Of a stretch of 64,000 bases of DNA, positions 53,336 to 63,286 are shown piece after piece. Source of the stretch: CAZADH01 sp964483805 (GTDB taxonomy: Bacteria > Muiribacteriota > Ozemobacteria > Ozemobacterales > Ozemobacteraceae). The notes under the pieces were generated by a model. It made no database searches. It was not told the DNA's origin and saw only the letters and a program-made list of their open reading frames with translations. The DNA lies in assembly GCA_964483805.1 (NCBI GenBank), contig CAZADH010000005.1, forward strand, positions 4,410 to 68,409, read 5' to 3'. Position numbers and translations under genes: made by a program. Position 1 is the first letter of the stretch. Each line of letters begins with the position of its first letter.

Positions 53336-53383
53336 GGGGGCGCTCCCTTCGTGGCGGCCGTTGCACGGCACGCTTGCGCAAAA

Positions 53384-55567
53384 CTAGGGGTTGGTGACCT
53401 CGATACCGATTTCGGGGGAGATCCGGGTGGCGCCCACATTGTCGGTGGCCCGCGCCGTCAGTTTGAAGACACCGACCGGGGCGGTCGCCCATGAATAGGT
53501 GAACGGGTCGGTGGTGTCTTCGGCGAGCTTCTCATTTTTGGCGAAGAACTCCACTTTGGCCACGGTGCCGTCGCGATCGGTGGCGGTCACGGTGATCGGC
53601 ACCGGGGTTCCGACCGTGAAGGTGCTCGACGCGGCCGGCGCTGTGATCACGACCTGCGGTGGGAAATTGGTGGCATCGTTGGGGTCGAGACAGCGACCCA
53701 CGTAGAGGATGGTGTTGGTCGGTTCATCGCGGATGACATACATGAATGGCCGGTTGAAGCGCAACTGGAGCGCACCGCCGCCTGTTCCCGTACCGGTGTT
53801 GACGCCCGTGCCCGTGACCGTCGAGCCCCCTCCTTCGACGGCTGCGCCGGCGCCGGTGCCTTGCTCATCGACCGTGCAGAACGTTTCGTGGGCCATCTTG
53901 TTGAAGAAGAGGGTCCGGTCGCCGGTCATGCCGGAGAAGTTGGCGTTGGTGGCGCTGAATGCGGCGGTCATGCCCATGCGGGCCAGCACCTGATCGAGCG
54001 ACAGCGTGGCATGGCACGAGAAGACGGGCAGATGCAACTCGACATCGGTCAACGTCAACCCATTGACGATTGCGGTCAGTTTGGCGCTGTCGAAACTGCT
54101 TTCGAAGGTGGCGAAGGTGTCGTTCGCCGGCAGGATGAAGAGCATCGACATGTTATTGTTGTTGTATTTCAACGACACCGCTTGATACGTAGTACTTTCG
54201 GAATACAGATACTGGTCGGTGCGCACCATGGTCGGTATCTGAACGGCATCGGTACTGGTGCGCGAGAACGTTTCACTGACCGTGCGCTCGCTCGAGAACG
54301 GCAGGGTCCAGCCGGCCTTGAACATGCTGATGCTGGTGAGGGCCAACTTGGTGTTGCTATCGATCGCCCCGGCTTTGACCACCTGCGGGATGGCATTCTC
54401 GGTGTGATAGGCGACGAGGCGGTTAACGGCCGTGCGGGCAGCTTCCGGATTGGTGGCGAAATTGACCTGGAAGATGGCGGCTTCATAATTGGATGCGAGT
54501 GTGTCGAGGAACGCATCGAGGAAACTCTGACCCCGTTGCCCCCACAGGGCGTTGATCACCTGGAGCTGGCAGTTGTCGGTACGCCGCCGGCCGGCGAGGG
54601 TAAGGGTCAGCCAGTTGGCGGCCTTGTGCAGTGTCGAGGTCGGCAGACTGTATGACAAGGTGGTGGCCATCTGCGAGGCAGTATCGCCGGCTGCACCCGC
54701 GTAGACCATGGCCATGGCCAACCAGGTGCTGATCGGCGAAACCACGAGATTGCGGGTCGACTCCTGCCGCGAACTCTGGTATAGGGCCAGCGCAAAAGTG
54801 CGTTGATCGTTGGCAAGGGTCGACTTATCGGTGTTGCTGACCACCGGCTCGCGTTCGCGGGGCAGGGCCGACATGGCGACGGTGCCCTTTTCGTCATCGT
54901 TGGCGGGGGCGATGAAGTTGCGTACCGCCGTCTTGGTGTCTTCGACGGCGTTCGTGCTCGTCTGGTCTCGCGGTGCGACCAGCGCGAGGATGGTGCGCAC
55001 GAGGTTGTCGGGGGAGACCGCCAATTGGGTCGGGTTCAGGATGATCTGTTCAACCATCAAGGTGATCAGGTCCCAGCGCCAGAGGGTCCCCGTGGGGTGC
55101 ACGAACAAGCGGTTGGTGCCGGCCACGAGGTCGGCAGACCCGCGGAAGCTCGTGTAGCCGCCAATGGTGCCGCCTTCGACCGTCAGTGAAGCGGTGCAGG
55201 GCCGGAGCGGCAGCCCCGAAAACTGAAGATTGGCCACGCCGTCGTTCACGGGGGCGGAGGCCGTGAAAACCGTGAGAGGTTGACCGGCGTTGGTGCGATC
55301 GATCGTGGCAAGTCGTGCGCTAACCACTGCACCGTTCTTGGCGTTGACACGAATCTCGGGGTTGTTGCCACGCGGATCGCCGCGTGGATCGATCTGGACC
55401 GTGAAAGTCACATTGGCGCGGCCCGAGGAGATGGCGCTGGCGTCGTGGGTTGCAGATGTGATGCCGGTTGGGTTGTCACCGACCTGTCGCTGACACCCAA
55501 CGAAAAGGAGCGCCGCAGAGGCAATGAAGAGAAGCAGCGACACGATGTGGATCGAACGAACGCGCAT
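53384..55567 (-). CDS. Serpin lipoprotein with flanking Ig-like domains
   Basis: A 727-residue lipoprotein (lipobox FVGC, Cys at ~24). Residues ~45-230 are beta-rich. A serpin domain spans ~240-620: FALALYQSSRQESTRNLVVSPISTWLAMAMVYAGA, VINALWGQRG, and the C-terminal FNRPFMYVIRDEPTNTILYVGRC. The hinge before the reactive loop is EQGTGAGAAVEGG, small residues as in inhibitory serpins, but the loop then has a Gly/Thr-rich repeat (TGTGVNTGTGTGGG). A last Ig-like domain (~635-727, SSTFTVGTPVPITVTATDRDG) follows. It would inhibit serine or cysteine proteases at the cell surface. Confidence 0.85.
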   Translation of the reverse strand: MRVRSIHIVSLLLFIASAALLFVGCQRQVGDNPTGITSATHDASAISSGRANVTFTVQIDPRGDPRGNNPEIRVNAKNGAVVSARLATIDRTNAGQPLTVFTASAPVNDGVANLQFSGLPLRPCTASLTVEGGTIGGYTSFRGSADLVAGTNRLFVHPTGTLWRWDLITLMVEQIILNPTQLAVSPDNLVRTILALVAPRDQTSTNAVEDTKTAVRNFIAPANDDEKGTVAMSALPREREPVVSNTDKSTLANDQRTFALALYQSSRQESTRNLVVSPISTWLAMAMVYAGAAGDTASQMATTLSYSLPTSTLHKAANWLTLTLAGRRRTDNCQLQVINALWGQRGQSFLDAFLDTLASNYEAAIFQVNFATNPEAARTAVNRLVAYHTENAIPQVVKAGAIDSNTKLALTSISMFKAGWTLPFSSERTVSETFSRTSTDAVQIPTMVRTDQYLYSESTTYQAVSLKYNNNNMSMLFILPANDTFATFESSFDSAKLTAIVNGLTLTDVELHLPVFSCHATLSLDQVLARMGMTAAFSATNANFSGMTGDRTLFFNKMAHETFCTVDEQGTGAGAAVEGGGSTVTGTGVNTGTGTGGGALQLRFNRPFMYVIRDEPTNTILYVGRCLDPNDATNFPPQVVITAPAASSTFTVGTPVPITVTATDRDGTVAKVEFFAKNEKLAEDTTDPFTYSWATAPVGVFKLTARATDNVGATRISPEIGIEVTNP

Positions 55568-55615
55568 GGGTCCTCTCCTGAGTTCGGGGTACCGATAGAG
55601 CAGTTGGCTGCCCAT

Positions 55616-55643
55616 GGTATAGCATCGACATTGTTTCTGGCAA
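55616..55643 (-). promoter_or_regulatory. Promoter of the serpin gene
   Basis: On the minus strand TTGCCA, 16-base spacer, TATACC, about 50 bases upstream of the start. Confidence 0.5.
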
Positions 55644-55740
55644 GCCGCGCGGGGATCGTGCAGGCGATCGGTCCCGAGTGTGACTGCAGACGCTCTGTTG
55701 CCGGGTTGACCGGCCGACGATGTTTCCGGCCGACCTTTGA

Positions 55741-55746
55741 TATAAT
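55741..55746 (+). promoter_or_regulatory. -10 element of the DUF2059-like gene
   Basis: TATAAT 59 bases upstream of the start codon; no good -35 hexamer at the usual spacing. Divergent from the serpin promoter. Confidence 0.5.
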
Positions 55747-55805
55747 CTCTGCGGTTGGTCTTTCGGCAGGACGCCGAAACCGTATTGACCACAAGGAGGA
55801 ACAAC

Positions 55806-56747
55806 ATGACGAAGTCGATGCTCGGCGAAAATGTAATACGTCGTATGTCTTTGTGGTTGCGTGGCGTCGCGTTGCTGTGGTTGGCTCTGGTGTTGAGTGG
55901 CCCCGCCGCTCTGGCGGCGGGTGGTACAGGTTCGGGCTCGATCGGTGATGCCTCGGAGGAGAGCCGACAGTTGTTGGCGAAGTTCATGGACCTGTCGGGC
56001 CTCGACCGGATGATCGAGCAGTTGCCGGTACTCATGCAGATGGGCGCCGATCAGGGGTGGCAGAACGATCAGCAGGCTGCCGTCCGCAAGAATCCCGGTG
56101 CCGGCGAAGATTTCGCCCGGTTCAAAGCGCTGCTGGCCGAAGCGTTTGCGCCGGCGGCATTTTCGGCGCAACTGCGCGCGCGGCTGGCGGCCGGTCTCGA
56201 TGCCAAGACCCTCGCCGCCGTGGTGGCCGAGATCGAGAAGCCACTGCACCGAAAAATCTCTGAAATCGAGGTGGCCAACACGACCCCCGAGAAGATCGGG
56301 GAGATCCAGAAGTATGCGGCAACTCTGGCGCAAAACCCGCCGGCGAAACCGCGGGCCGAGTTGATCCGGCGTCTGGTGAAGGCGACGCGGGCTGCCGAGT
56401 TGCAGGCCGAGATGGCCGTGCGCATGCGCCTGGTTTTCGCGCGCATGGCATTGGCGGCGATGGCCGATGCGGCCCGGGCCGAAGCCGAAAAGAAGCTGCA
56501 GTCGGTGGCGGCGCAGATCCGGGCCGACAGCCTGCCGCAGGCCGAGACCGAGAACTTCGCCACCGGTCTGTATATCTATCGTGCGTTGAGCGATGCCGAG
56601 TTGGCCCAGTATCTCGAGTTTCACGAGTCGGCGCTGGGCCTGGCGGCGGTCGAGGCAGTCAACCGGTCGTTTGTCGATACCATGGAGGCGGCGACGCTGA
56701 CCTTGAGCAAGAAACTGATGGAGGGTAACGCATCGCCACGGCGATGA
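55806..56747 (+). CDS. Exported DUF2059-like protein
   Basis: A 313-residue exported protein with signal peptide (VALLWLALVLSGPAALAA). The helical body ends in YIYRALSDAELAQYLEFHESALGLAAVEAVNRSF, the DUF2059 C-terminal pattern (D-A/E-L...FY/H-ES-x-GxxA). Earlier ELIRRLVKATRAAELQAEMAVRMR also fits. Function of the family is unknown. ATG follows AAGGAGG. A palindrome (AATAC-GTC-GTATG) covers codons 10-14. Confidence 0.7.
   Translation: MTKSMLGENVIRRMSLWLRGVALLWLALVLSGPAALAAGGTGSGSIGDASEESRQLLAKFMDLSGLDRMIEQLPVLMQMGADQGWQNDQQAAVRKNPGAGEDFARFKALLAEAFAPAAFSAQLRARLAAGLDAKTLAAVVAEIEKPLHRKISEIEVANTTPEKIGEIQKYAATLAQNPPAKPRAELIRRLVKATRAAELQAEMAVRMRLVFARMALAAMADAARAEAEKKLQSVAAQIRADSLPQAETENFATGLYIYRALSDAELAQYLEFHESALGLAAVEAVNRSFVDTMEAATLTLSKKLMEGNASPRR
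55835..55847. repeat. Dispersed palindrome AATAC-GTC-GTATG
   Basis: Exact match inside the DUF2059-like gene. It forces a rare ATA codon (VIRRM). Confidence 0.6.
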
Positions 56748-56768
56748 AACCCGGCATTTTCACATATA

Positions 56769-56781
56769 AATACTAAGTATT
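56769..56781. repeat. Dispersed palindrome AATAC-TAA-GTATT
   Basis: Perfect copy in the 35-base gap between two convergent genes. Confidence 0.65.
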
Positions 56782-56782
56782 G

Positions 56783-59230
56783 CTATTGCCAGGGTTCGGC
56801 GATGATGGTGCCGCGCTGGTGGCCGGTGGCGCGCACCGTCCCTTTATACTGATCGCCCTTGTTGTACTTCTTCGCTTGCGGCGATTTGAAGGTGACGAAC
56901 CAGCGGACCGCGTCGCGGGTGTTGGTGACGAGGACGCCGTTGCCGGCCGGGTCGACGAAACTGATCGGGCCTTCGAGGTCGATCTTGCCGGTGGGCAGAC
57001 GGAAACGACCGCTTTGTTCGTCGGTCGATGCAGGGCGCGCGGCGGTGTCGTCGCGACCGGACATGAACAGGCGGTGGATGGTCATGGTGGCGACGAGCGA
57101 GAGGACCATGATGCCGATAAGGACCAGCCAACGCCGCTTTTCGTCGTCGGCCTCGGCGGACGCGCGGGCAGCGGCCGGGGTCGGGCGGGGCGGTGGGGCG
57201 TTGCGGGGGCGGCTGCGCACGGCCTTCTCGCGGGCGGTGCGCGCGGTCGCCGTGCGTTCTGCGACCCGGGTGGCGAAGTTGCTGCCGGGTTCCGCCAGCT
57301 CGGTGGTGTTCAGGGCGTCTTCCCAGATCGTGCCGGTCTCACGACGCGGGTTGCCGTCTTCATCATGCGTGGCCTGGAACACTGCCAGCATGCCGTCGAG
57401 CGAAAGGTTCGCCGCAAGCAGATAGCTCGCCAGGGTTAACAGCTCGCGGTCGCGCTCGCGCCTGACGAAGTCGAGCAGCAGGGGCTCGGCGGTCGAGAAG
57501 TCGAGGCGCGGCATGAGCGACAGGCCGAGCAACCGTTGCTGGCGCTGCGCGGCGAGCAGCATGACGCTGACATGCTGCACGGCCTGCTCTTTGTCGCGTT
57601 CGAGAAAGACCTCGAGGGCCGCCGTGCGGATCTGGGGGTCCTGGTGGTTACACAACGCCTGCAAGCCGGCATCGAGACGCGGCGGGTCGAGATGGCCGAT
57701 GGCTCGCACCGTCTCGGCGATCACCCCGGGGTCATCGGCATCGAGCCAGGTGGTGAGCAGACTGGCATCGGCCCGGGTACCGCTGCGGCCGAAGAGCGCG
57801 ATGAGTTCGATGAGAATGCGCCGATCGATGCGGAGCTTCATCAAGCCGGCGAGCGCGGTGCGGTGTCTGGCGAACGCGTCGGCATCGCGACAACCGATGA
57901 TGAGCCGACGTTGCTCGGGCACCGACAGGGCAACGAAGGCCGAGGGTTGGAGCGACTCGCCAAGTTGGTCTGCGGCTGCGGTCGCGGTGGCACCGGGCTC
58001 GGGCGGTGTCGCTCGCGCGGGTTGCGCTGCGTTTGCGGCAATGCCGCGCAGTTGTTGGACGACGGCGCCGACTTCGGGGTCGAGATCGGCCTGGGACGCG
58101 AGGTTTTCGAGGGCGACCCGGACCTCGGGGTGGTTGGGGTGATCGACCAACCAACGCAGCGCTCCCAGGCGGGTTTCGCGATCGTCGCTGGCGAGCCGGC
58201 TGAGCGCCATGCGGATCTGCATCAGAGTCTTGCGCTGGGCCAGTTCGGTCTTGAGGCGCGCGAGATACTCGTCGATCGGGATCTCGAGGATGCCCGAGTT
58301 CTGAATGGAACGAACCAGTTGGTTGAGCAGGCTCTGCAGGATCTGTTGCTTGAGGCCGTGCGACAGCAGGGCGATGGCGAACACGGCCGGCGGCAGGGCT
58401 GGATCGGGGTTGGTGGCAATGGCCAGGCCGGCCATGACCATCAGGGTTGGCCGGGTTTCGCGGCCCAGCAGTTGCAGCAACAGCGGGCGGGCAACGTTGG
58501 CGGGACTGAGCAGGAGTTCTTTGAGGGCGACATGGCGCGAGGCCGGATCGGGGGCGTTCACCAACACGCTGAGGTGTTCGCGGGCGGCGTCCCGATCGAT
58601 GTTTGACAGCCACCGCAGGGCGCGGGCGCGCACGCACAGATCGGGGACGGTCAGAAGTTCGGGAAGTCGCTCGAGCAGGAGACTCGGGGCCTGGGCTCCG
58701 AGAACATCGAGTGTCGCCAGAACCACGGGGGCCGATGTATTGCTTAAGTATGGCAACGCCGGAACCGCATCGTCGGGATCACCCCAGCGCGCGAGAAACT
58801 TCAACTCGGCGGCCAGGATCTGGGGGTCGACCTCGTCGCGCAACCGTTGGCGGACGAAATCGATGGCGGCCGGTTCGGGGTCGAAGCGGCTGGAGGTCAG
58901 GGCCCTGATTTTGGCCGTCGGATCGGGGCTTCCGTAACTGGTTTCGAGGACATCGAGCGTCAGCGGGGCCAGCGGATGGCCGCCCTCGCGCCCGGTCCGG
59001 TCACGGTTCTGTGCGGCGAGCGCTTCAGCGGCGTATCGTCGGCACTCGACGTTGTCGTCAGCGACCGCCAGCGTCTGCAGTTTGTCGACGATATGGCCGG
59101 GAAGTCCGGGCTCCGCCAGTTCCTGGGCAGCGATGGCGCGAACTGACGCATCGGGGTCGTCGAGATCCCTCAACAACCACGATTTAAGGTCGAGAAGATC
59201 GTTGGCTGGGCAGTCGCTCATCGCTGTCAT
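56783..59230 (-). CDS. Membrane-anchored HEAT-repeat protein
   Basis: An 815-residue protein. About fifteen HEAT-like repeats fill residues ~15-640 (ASVRAIAAQELAEPGLPGHIVDKLQTLA, EVRVALENLASQ). A basic, Pro-rich linker precedes one transmembrane helix (WLVLIGIMVLSLVATMTIH). The last ~80 residues, outside the membrane, are an OB-like domain (KIDLEGPISFVDPAGNGVLVTN..., KGTVRATGHQRGTII). The start could be 59230 or 59221; neither has a strong ribosome-binding site. A scaffold linking cytosol and periplasm is inferred. Divergent from the FAD oxidoreductase. Confidence 0.7.
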   Translation of the reverse strand: MTAMSDCPANDLLDLKSWLLRDLDDPDASVRAIAAQELAEPGLPGHIVDKLQTLAVADDNVECRRYAAEALAAQNRDRTGREGGHPLAPLTLDVLETSYGSPDPTAKIRALTSSRFDPEPAAIDFVRQRLRDEVDPQILAAELKFLARWGDPDDAVPALPYLSNTSAPVVLATLDVLGAQAPSLLLERLPELLTVPDLCVRARALRWLSNIDRDAAREHLSVLVNAPDPASRHVALKELLLSPANVARPLLLQLLGRETRPTLMVMAGLAIATNPDPALPPAVFAIALLSHGLKQQILQSLLNQLVRSIQNSGILEIPIDEYLARLKTELAQRKTLMQIRMALSRLASDDRETRLGALRWLVDHPNHPEVRVALENLASQADLDPEVGAVVQQLRGIAANAAQPARATPPEPGATATAAADQLGESLQPSAFVALSVPEQRRLIIGCRDADAFARHRTALAGLMKLRIDRRILIELIALFGRSGTRADASLLTTWLDADDPGVIAETVRAIGHLDPPRLDAGLQALCNHQDPQIRTAALEVFLERDKEQAVQHVSVMLLAAQRQQRLLGLSLMPRLDFSTAEPLLLDFVRRERDRELLTLASYLLAANLSLDGMLAVFQATHDEDGNPRRETGTIWEDALNTTELAEPGSNFATRVAERTATARTAREKAVRSRPRNAPPPRPTPAAARASAEADDEKRRWLVLIGIMVLSLVATMTIHRLFMSGRDDTAARPASTDEQSGRFRLPTGKIDLEGPISFVDPAGNGVLVTNTRDAVRWFVTFKSPQAKKYNKGDQYKGTVRATGHQRGTIIAEPWQ

Positions 59231-59339
59231 GATCGGTCCGGTCGGTTGGTTTCCATGGTCGCTGCAACCTCGGGTCCAAGTCAAGCAACGTGTACCCGCC
59301 GGGTTGCATTTGGTGCAGTTGTTTGGCATGTTGGCGGCC

Positions 59340-61385
59340 ATGGCACACCCTCAACGCATCATCCTCGGACTGCTCCTCTTTGTTTTCGGCGTCGTGGTCT
59401 GCGCCTGGGCCGAAATGGTGGGTGGGCCGCGGCCGGTCCACGTCGAGTCGGCCGGCAGCAACCGATACGACGTCGTTGTCGTCGGGGGCGATGCGGAGGG
59501 GGTTGCCGCGGCGGTCGCGGCTGCGAGGGCCGGCGCCCGTACCCTGCTCATCGATGTGCGGCCGCAGTTGGGGGGATTGCTGACCCAGGGCTGGTTGAAC
59601 ACCCTCGATCTCAATCTCGGACCCGACAACGCCGTGCTCAACGGGGGCTTCTTTGCCGAGTTCCATGGGCAACTGGAGGGCGCGGCCTTCACCGTGCAGA
59701 CAGCGGTGGCGGCACTGGATCGGTTGGTCGCCGCCGAGCCGAATCTCACCGTGATTCGCGGGGCGCGGGCGGTGTTGCCGAGCGTTAACGGGGTGCCGCG
59801 GCCGTTGGTGCAACCCGGGCAGTCGGTGGCGACCGACAGCCTGGCGCATGCGTTTGCCTCGGTTTCACCAAGACCATTGCTGGAATGCGGGGCGGTGGCA
59901 AGCACAGGGCGGTGTGTGTCGAGCAGCGACGACGCGAGGAAAGAATTACGAAGTATTGATGGTATATTGCTTCTTGGCCCCGGGATGAACGAGCCGCAGC
60001 GCATTGACGCCGGCTGTGTCGTCGATGCCACCCAGGATGCCGACCTCGCCGCCGCGGCCGGAGCCACATGGACCTATGGCATGGAAGACTACACCGGGCG
60101 ACAGACGACGATGGCGGTGACCGTCGTGTTCCGCCTCGATGGGGTTGGTGACGAGGGCTGGTCGGCGCTGGTGGCGGCGGCCCGACAGAACAAGGCGCTC
60201 GGGTGGGGAGCCGGCACCTGGAACGTCTGGGGCTTTGGCGATGTCATGAAGCGATATCGCCCGTCGACACCGCGCGTTGCCGTGCGCGGTCTCAATGTCG
60301 GGCGACAACGTGACGGCAGCGTGCTCATCAATGCCCTGCAAGTGTTTGGGATCGATGGCCTGTCGGTGGCGGCCCGCCGTGAAGCAAGGCGTCTGGCCGA
60401 GGCCGAGATGCCGAACCTGGTTGCGTTCTTGCAGACCAATGTGCCGGGGTTGGGCAGTGTCACCGGAAGTGCACTGGCTCCAGAACTGTATGTGCGCGAG
60501 ACACGTCATACGAAGTGCTTACATCGTCTTTCGGTCGATGATGCTCTCGAAAATCGGGAGTTTCCTGACACCATTGGCTTTGGCTCGTATCCGCTCGATG
60601 TGCAGGCCACCGATGCGTCGTTCACCGGCGACATTGTCGGTCGGCCGGCGCGGTACGGAGTGCCGCTGCGCTGCCTCATCCCCATTGGCGTCGAGCGGTT
60701 GTTGGTCGTTGGTCGGTCGGCCGGCTTCGATTCGTTGCCCCACGCGAGCGCTCGCACTGTGCCGGTCGGGATGGCTGCCGGGCAGGCGGCGGGGGTGGCG
60801 GCGGCGCTGGTGGCGCGGCAGACGAAGTCGACGGGGCGACTGGTCGAGCCTGCGTGGTCTGCCGAGGTGCGCCGCCTGCTGACGGCGCAGGGCGTCGTTC
60901 TCGACGGCCGCTCGCCGGGTCCGCCGCCCGAGACCAGGCACTGGGCCTATCGTGGTTTGCAGTTTGTCCGGCGCTTCGGTCTGGCGTCAGGAGGATATGA
61001 GAACGATTATCGACTCGATCAGCCGATGAACGGGCGGCAGTTCATCAATCGTCTGTGCAAGCTGACCGCCGGGCGTGTCGACAAGGGTTTGCGTGTTGAG
61101 TTGTATGCACAGGCTGCGCTGCATGAGCGATTGTCGTTGCCGGTCGCGTGCGCCTGGTTACGCCGGCACGCATTGGCGACAGGCCTCGCCGGCGTCGGGG
61201 CGGCCGCGCACCGTGAGATCGACGACGGCGTGGCCTGGTGTCGGGCGCGGGGCTTGCTCGAAACCACGTTGTTGGCCCAGGTCGATGCGAACCACGGCGA
61301 ACTCAGTGTTGGTGCGGGTTACATGCTGCTGCGTGCGTATTGCGAGCGGCTCGATGCGGTTGTTCTGACAGGGGCAGATCGCTGA
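59340..61385 (+). CDS. Exported FAD-dependent oxidoreductase
   Basis: A 681-residue protein with a signal peptide (ILGLLLFVFGVVVCAWA) and an FAD_oxidored-type Rossmann domain: RYDVVVVGGDAEGVAAAVAAARAG, then GAEGxxA-like loops and SAGFDSLPHASARTVPVGMAAGQAAGVAA near the end of the FAD domain. The GGD first loop is an unusual form of GxGxxG. The last ~130 residues are helical and extra. Substrate unknown. Export of flavoproteins of this type is common in PVC and related phyla. ATG at 59340 is weakly supported; one at 59328 is possible. A palindrome variant (59945) lies inside. Confidence 0.78.
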   Translation: MAHPQRIILGLLLFVFGVVVCAWAEMVGGPRPVHVESAGSNRYDVVVVGGDAEGVAAAVAAARAGARTLLIDVRPQLGGLLTQGWLNTLDLNLGPDNAVLNGGFFAEFHGQLEGAAFTVQTAVAALDRLVAAEPNLTVIRGARAVLPSVNGVPRPLVQPGQSVATDSLAHAFASVSPRPLLECGAVASTGRCVSSSDDARKELRSIDGILLLGPGMNEPQRIDAGCVVDATQDADLAAAAGATWTYGMEDYTGRQTTMAVTVVFRLDGVGDEGWSALVAAARQNKALGWGAGTWNVWGFGDVMKRYRPSTPRVAVRGLNVGRQRDGSVLINALQVFGIDGLSVAARREARRLAEAEMPNLVAFLQTNVPGLGSVTGSALAPELYVRETRHTKCLHRLSVDDALENREFPDTIGFGSYPLDVQATDASFTGDIVGRPARYGVPLRCLIPIGVERLLVVGRSAGFDSLPHASARTVPVGMAAGQAAGVAAALVARQTKSTGRLVEPAWSAEVRRLLTAQGVVLDGRSPGPPPETRHWAYRGLQFVRRFGLASGGYENDYRLDQPMNGRQFINRLCKLTAGRVDKGLRVELYAQAALHERLSLPVACAWLRRHALATGLAGVGAAAHREIDDGVAWCRARGLLETTLLAQVDANHGELSVGAGYMLLRAYCERLDAVVLTGADR

Positions 61386-61462
61386 TCAACGTGCCGCTTT
61401 GGCGCGCAGAGATGTCGTGAGGGGGCGCCGCCCGCACACGATGTGCGTAGGGCCCGGGGCCT

Positions 61463-62851
61463 TCACGGGAGAGTGACGAAGCCGACCTGAGCCGTTGCGA
61501 GCGGCATGCCGTTCTGATCGGCCATGGTGCCACCGACGTAATTGATGACGTAGGTGCGACTCGCCGACAGGTTCTGGCCCGGCAGGAAATCGATGGTGCA
61601 GGAGAGGCCGTCGATCGCCCATTGGGGCGGCGCGAAGACCTGGTCGTAGTTGTGAGTGACGCTCGAACCCACGCGAAAGGTGGCGCTGGCCATGGCCGGT
61701 TTGGCGGTCGGATAGTCGAAGGTCAGTTCCAGTCGGGACGCCGAGGTGCGCACGGTCGAAGTGCTGACCTGGCCGTATTGCCAGAGTCCGACCATGGTGC
61801 CGTCGGTGCTGCGGGCAACCCACTGCGACAAACCTGCCTTGCGGGTGCGGAATCGCCACGAGGTTCCGGTGGCCAGCGTCGCGGTTCCCGTTCCTGTTGC
61901 TGCCACGACATGGGCGCCGGTGACCGTTACCTCGTAGATGTGCCAGGGTTTCAGCCTGGGATCGGTGGCCCCCGGTGTGAGGGTAACCGAGAGTTGGCGA
62001 CCGGTGCTGTCGAGGCTCGTGGTGGCAATGCCCGCGAGCCCATTGAACGTGATGGTGTGATTGTCGGACAGACTGCGGGTGATCAAGGTGAACGAGGAGG
62101 GCACGGCCATGATGGCGTCGTTGAAATAGATGGTGAACGTTGGGTTTGCAAAAGGAACGCCCTCGGTCACGTATTGCCCAAGTGTTGCTTCGTGGCCGTC
62201 GATGAAGGCGGTTACACGTGAAACGTAGAGGTCGGGCAGGACGCCGGCGGTGCCGCCTTCCTGGGCGGTGCCGGTCACGGCAGCGTTGCCGTCGAGGGGA
62301 ATGGCGGTGACGGTGTACCGGTAACTGGTGGCGCCGAGATACGATGAAAGGGTGACGGCGATGTTTACGTTTGCGCTTGTCGCCGTCACGGTTGCGCCGC
62401 GGATGGCGCGCGAAACGGTGAGCGACAGCGGCAGATTGACGCCGTTGATGTTGGCCCGAACCGACAGCACCCAACTCGTCGACCCGACGGCATTGGAGTT
62501 GAGTTTGCTGACCTCGACCGGTGCGGGCGGTTCGAAGGCGATGGTGCTTGCGGTCATCGAGGCGATGATCATGCCCACTTCCTGGCCGTCGTTGAGCAGC
62601 AAGGTGAGGCGAATGCCATCGGTGGTGAGGGCTGCGCGTTGCGATGTCAATACGGTGCGGTTCACGGTGATCGTGGGCACGATCGTGACCAGATTGGTGT
62701 TGATCGTCGTCGTGGGGTTGTTCGTATTGATCAGGTTGGTCGGGGTCGTGGTCTCGAGGCTGTCGAGTCCGTTGGATTCGCAACCGGCCGAGAAGGCGAC
62801 GACGACGAGCAGTAGGGCGAGCGACCAGAATGAGCGGTGGGCAACGATCAT
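61463..62851 (-). CDS. Lipoprotein with bacterial Ig-like domains
   Basis: A 462-residue lipoprotein: signal with lipobox FSAGC, then a Thr/Asn-rich linker (TTTPTNLINTNNPTTTINTN) and about four beta-sandwich domains. The third, FTIYFNDAIMAVPSSFTLI...YEVTVTGAHV, is of the SbsA/Big_5 type; another copy follows (LELTFDYPTAKPAMASATFRV). Likely a surface-anchored structural or binding protein. The ATG at 62851 is preferred because it begins the signal peptide directly. Confidence 0.75.
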   Translation of the reverse strand: MIVAHRSFWSLALLLVVVAFSAGCESNGLDSLETTTPTNLINTNNPTTTINTNLVTIVPTITVNRTVLTSQRAALTTDGIRLTLLLNDGQEVGMIIASMTASTIAFEPPAPVEVSKLNSNAVGSTSWVLSVRANINGVNLPLSLTVSRAIRGATVTATSANVNIAVTLSSYLGATSYRYTVTAIPLDGNAAVTGTAQEGGTAGVLPDLYVSRVTAFIDGHEATLGQYVTEGVPFANPTFTIYFNDAIMAVPSSFTLITRSLSDNHTITFNGLAGIATTSLDSTGRQLSVTLTPGATDPRLKPWHIYEVTVTGAHVVAATGTGTATLATGTSWRFRTRKAGLSQWVARSTDGTMVGLWQYGQVSTSTVRTSASRLELTFDYPTAKPAMASATFRVGSSVTHNYDQVFAPPQWAIDGLSCTIDFLPGQNLSASRTYVINYVGGTMADQNGMPLATAQVGFVTLP

Positions 62852-63286
62852 GGTGTACCTCGTTGTGCGCCAAGAGTGGGCCGACACCTGAACCACGATG
62901 ATCGGTGCCTGGGGCGTCACCCTGCAACGCTCCTCGAAAACCGCAGTGGACGTGCGGTTGCCCGGCGCTGGGACCACGATAGCACGATCGGCAGGTGGGT
63001 ACAAGAGGTGAGATTGCGCCCGGGCCGACGCCGGGCCAGGTAACGTCTCAGTTACTGGTGGCATTGGCCGGCGAAGTTCGGAGGCCGCAACGCGGCCGAC
63101 CGCGGGGTGTGAGGCTCGCGGACCTGTGCCGCGAGCCGAGCGGGCCGACGTGGAACGGGCCCGACGCGGAGCGGCGTGCCCCCGCTCACTGAGATGTTGC
63201 CGGGCCAGGCGCCGGCGCTTGCTGAAGTGGGAAGCGCGCGGTATGCTGACGGGGCACTTCAGTCCTCTTTGTGGGAGGTTCTTGCC
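62852..63286. other. Gene-free leader region upstream of the permease
   Basis: No supported gene. It contains a perfect 8-bp hairpin GCTCGCGG/CCGCGAGC (63114-63136), a GTAAC/GTTAC hairpin at ~63040, and several GGGCC repeats. It is long and structured enough to be a 5' leader with a regulatory role, but no known riboswitch pattern is recognised. Confidence 0.35.
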
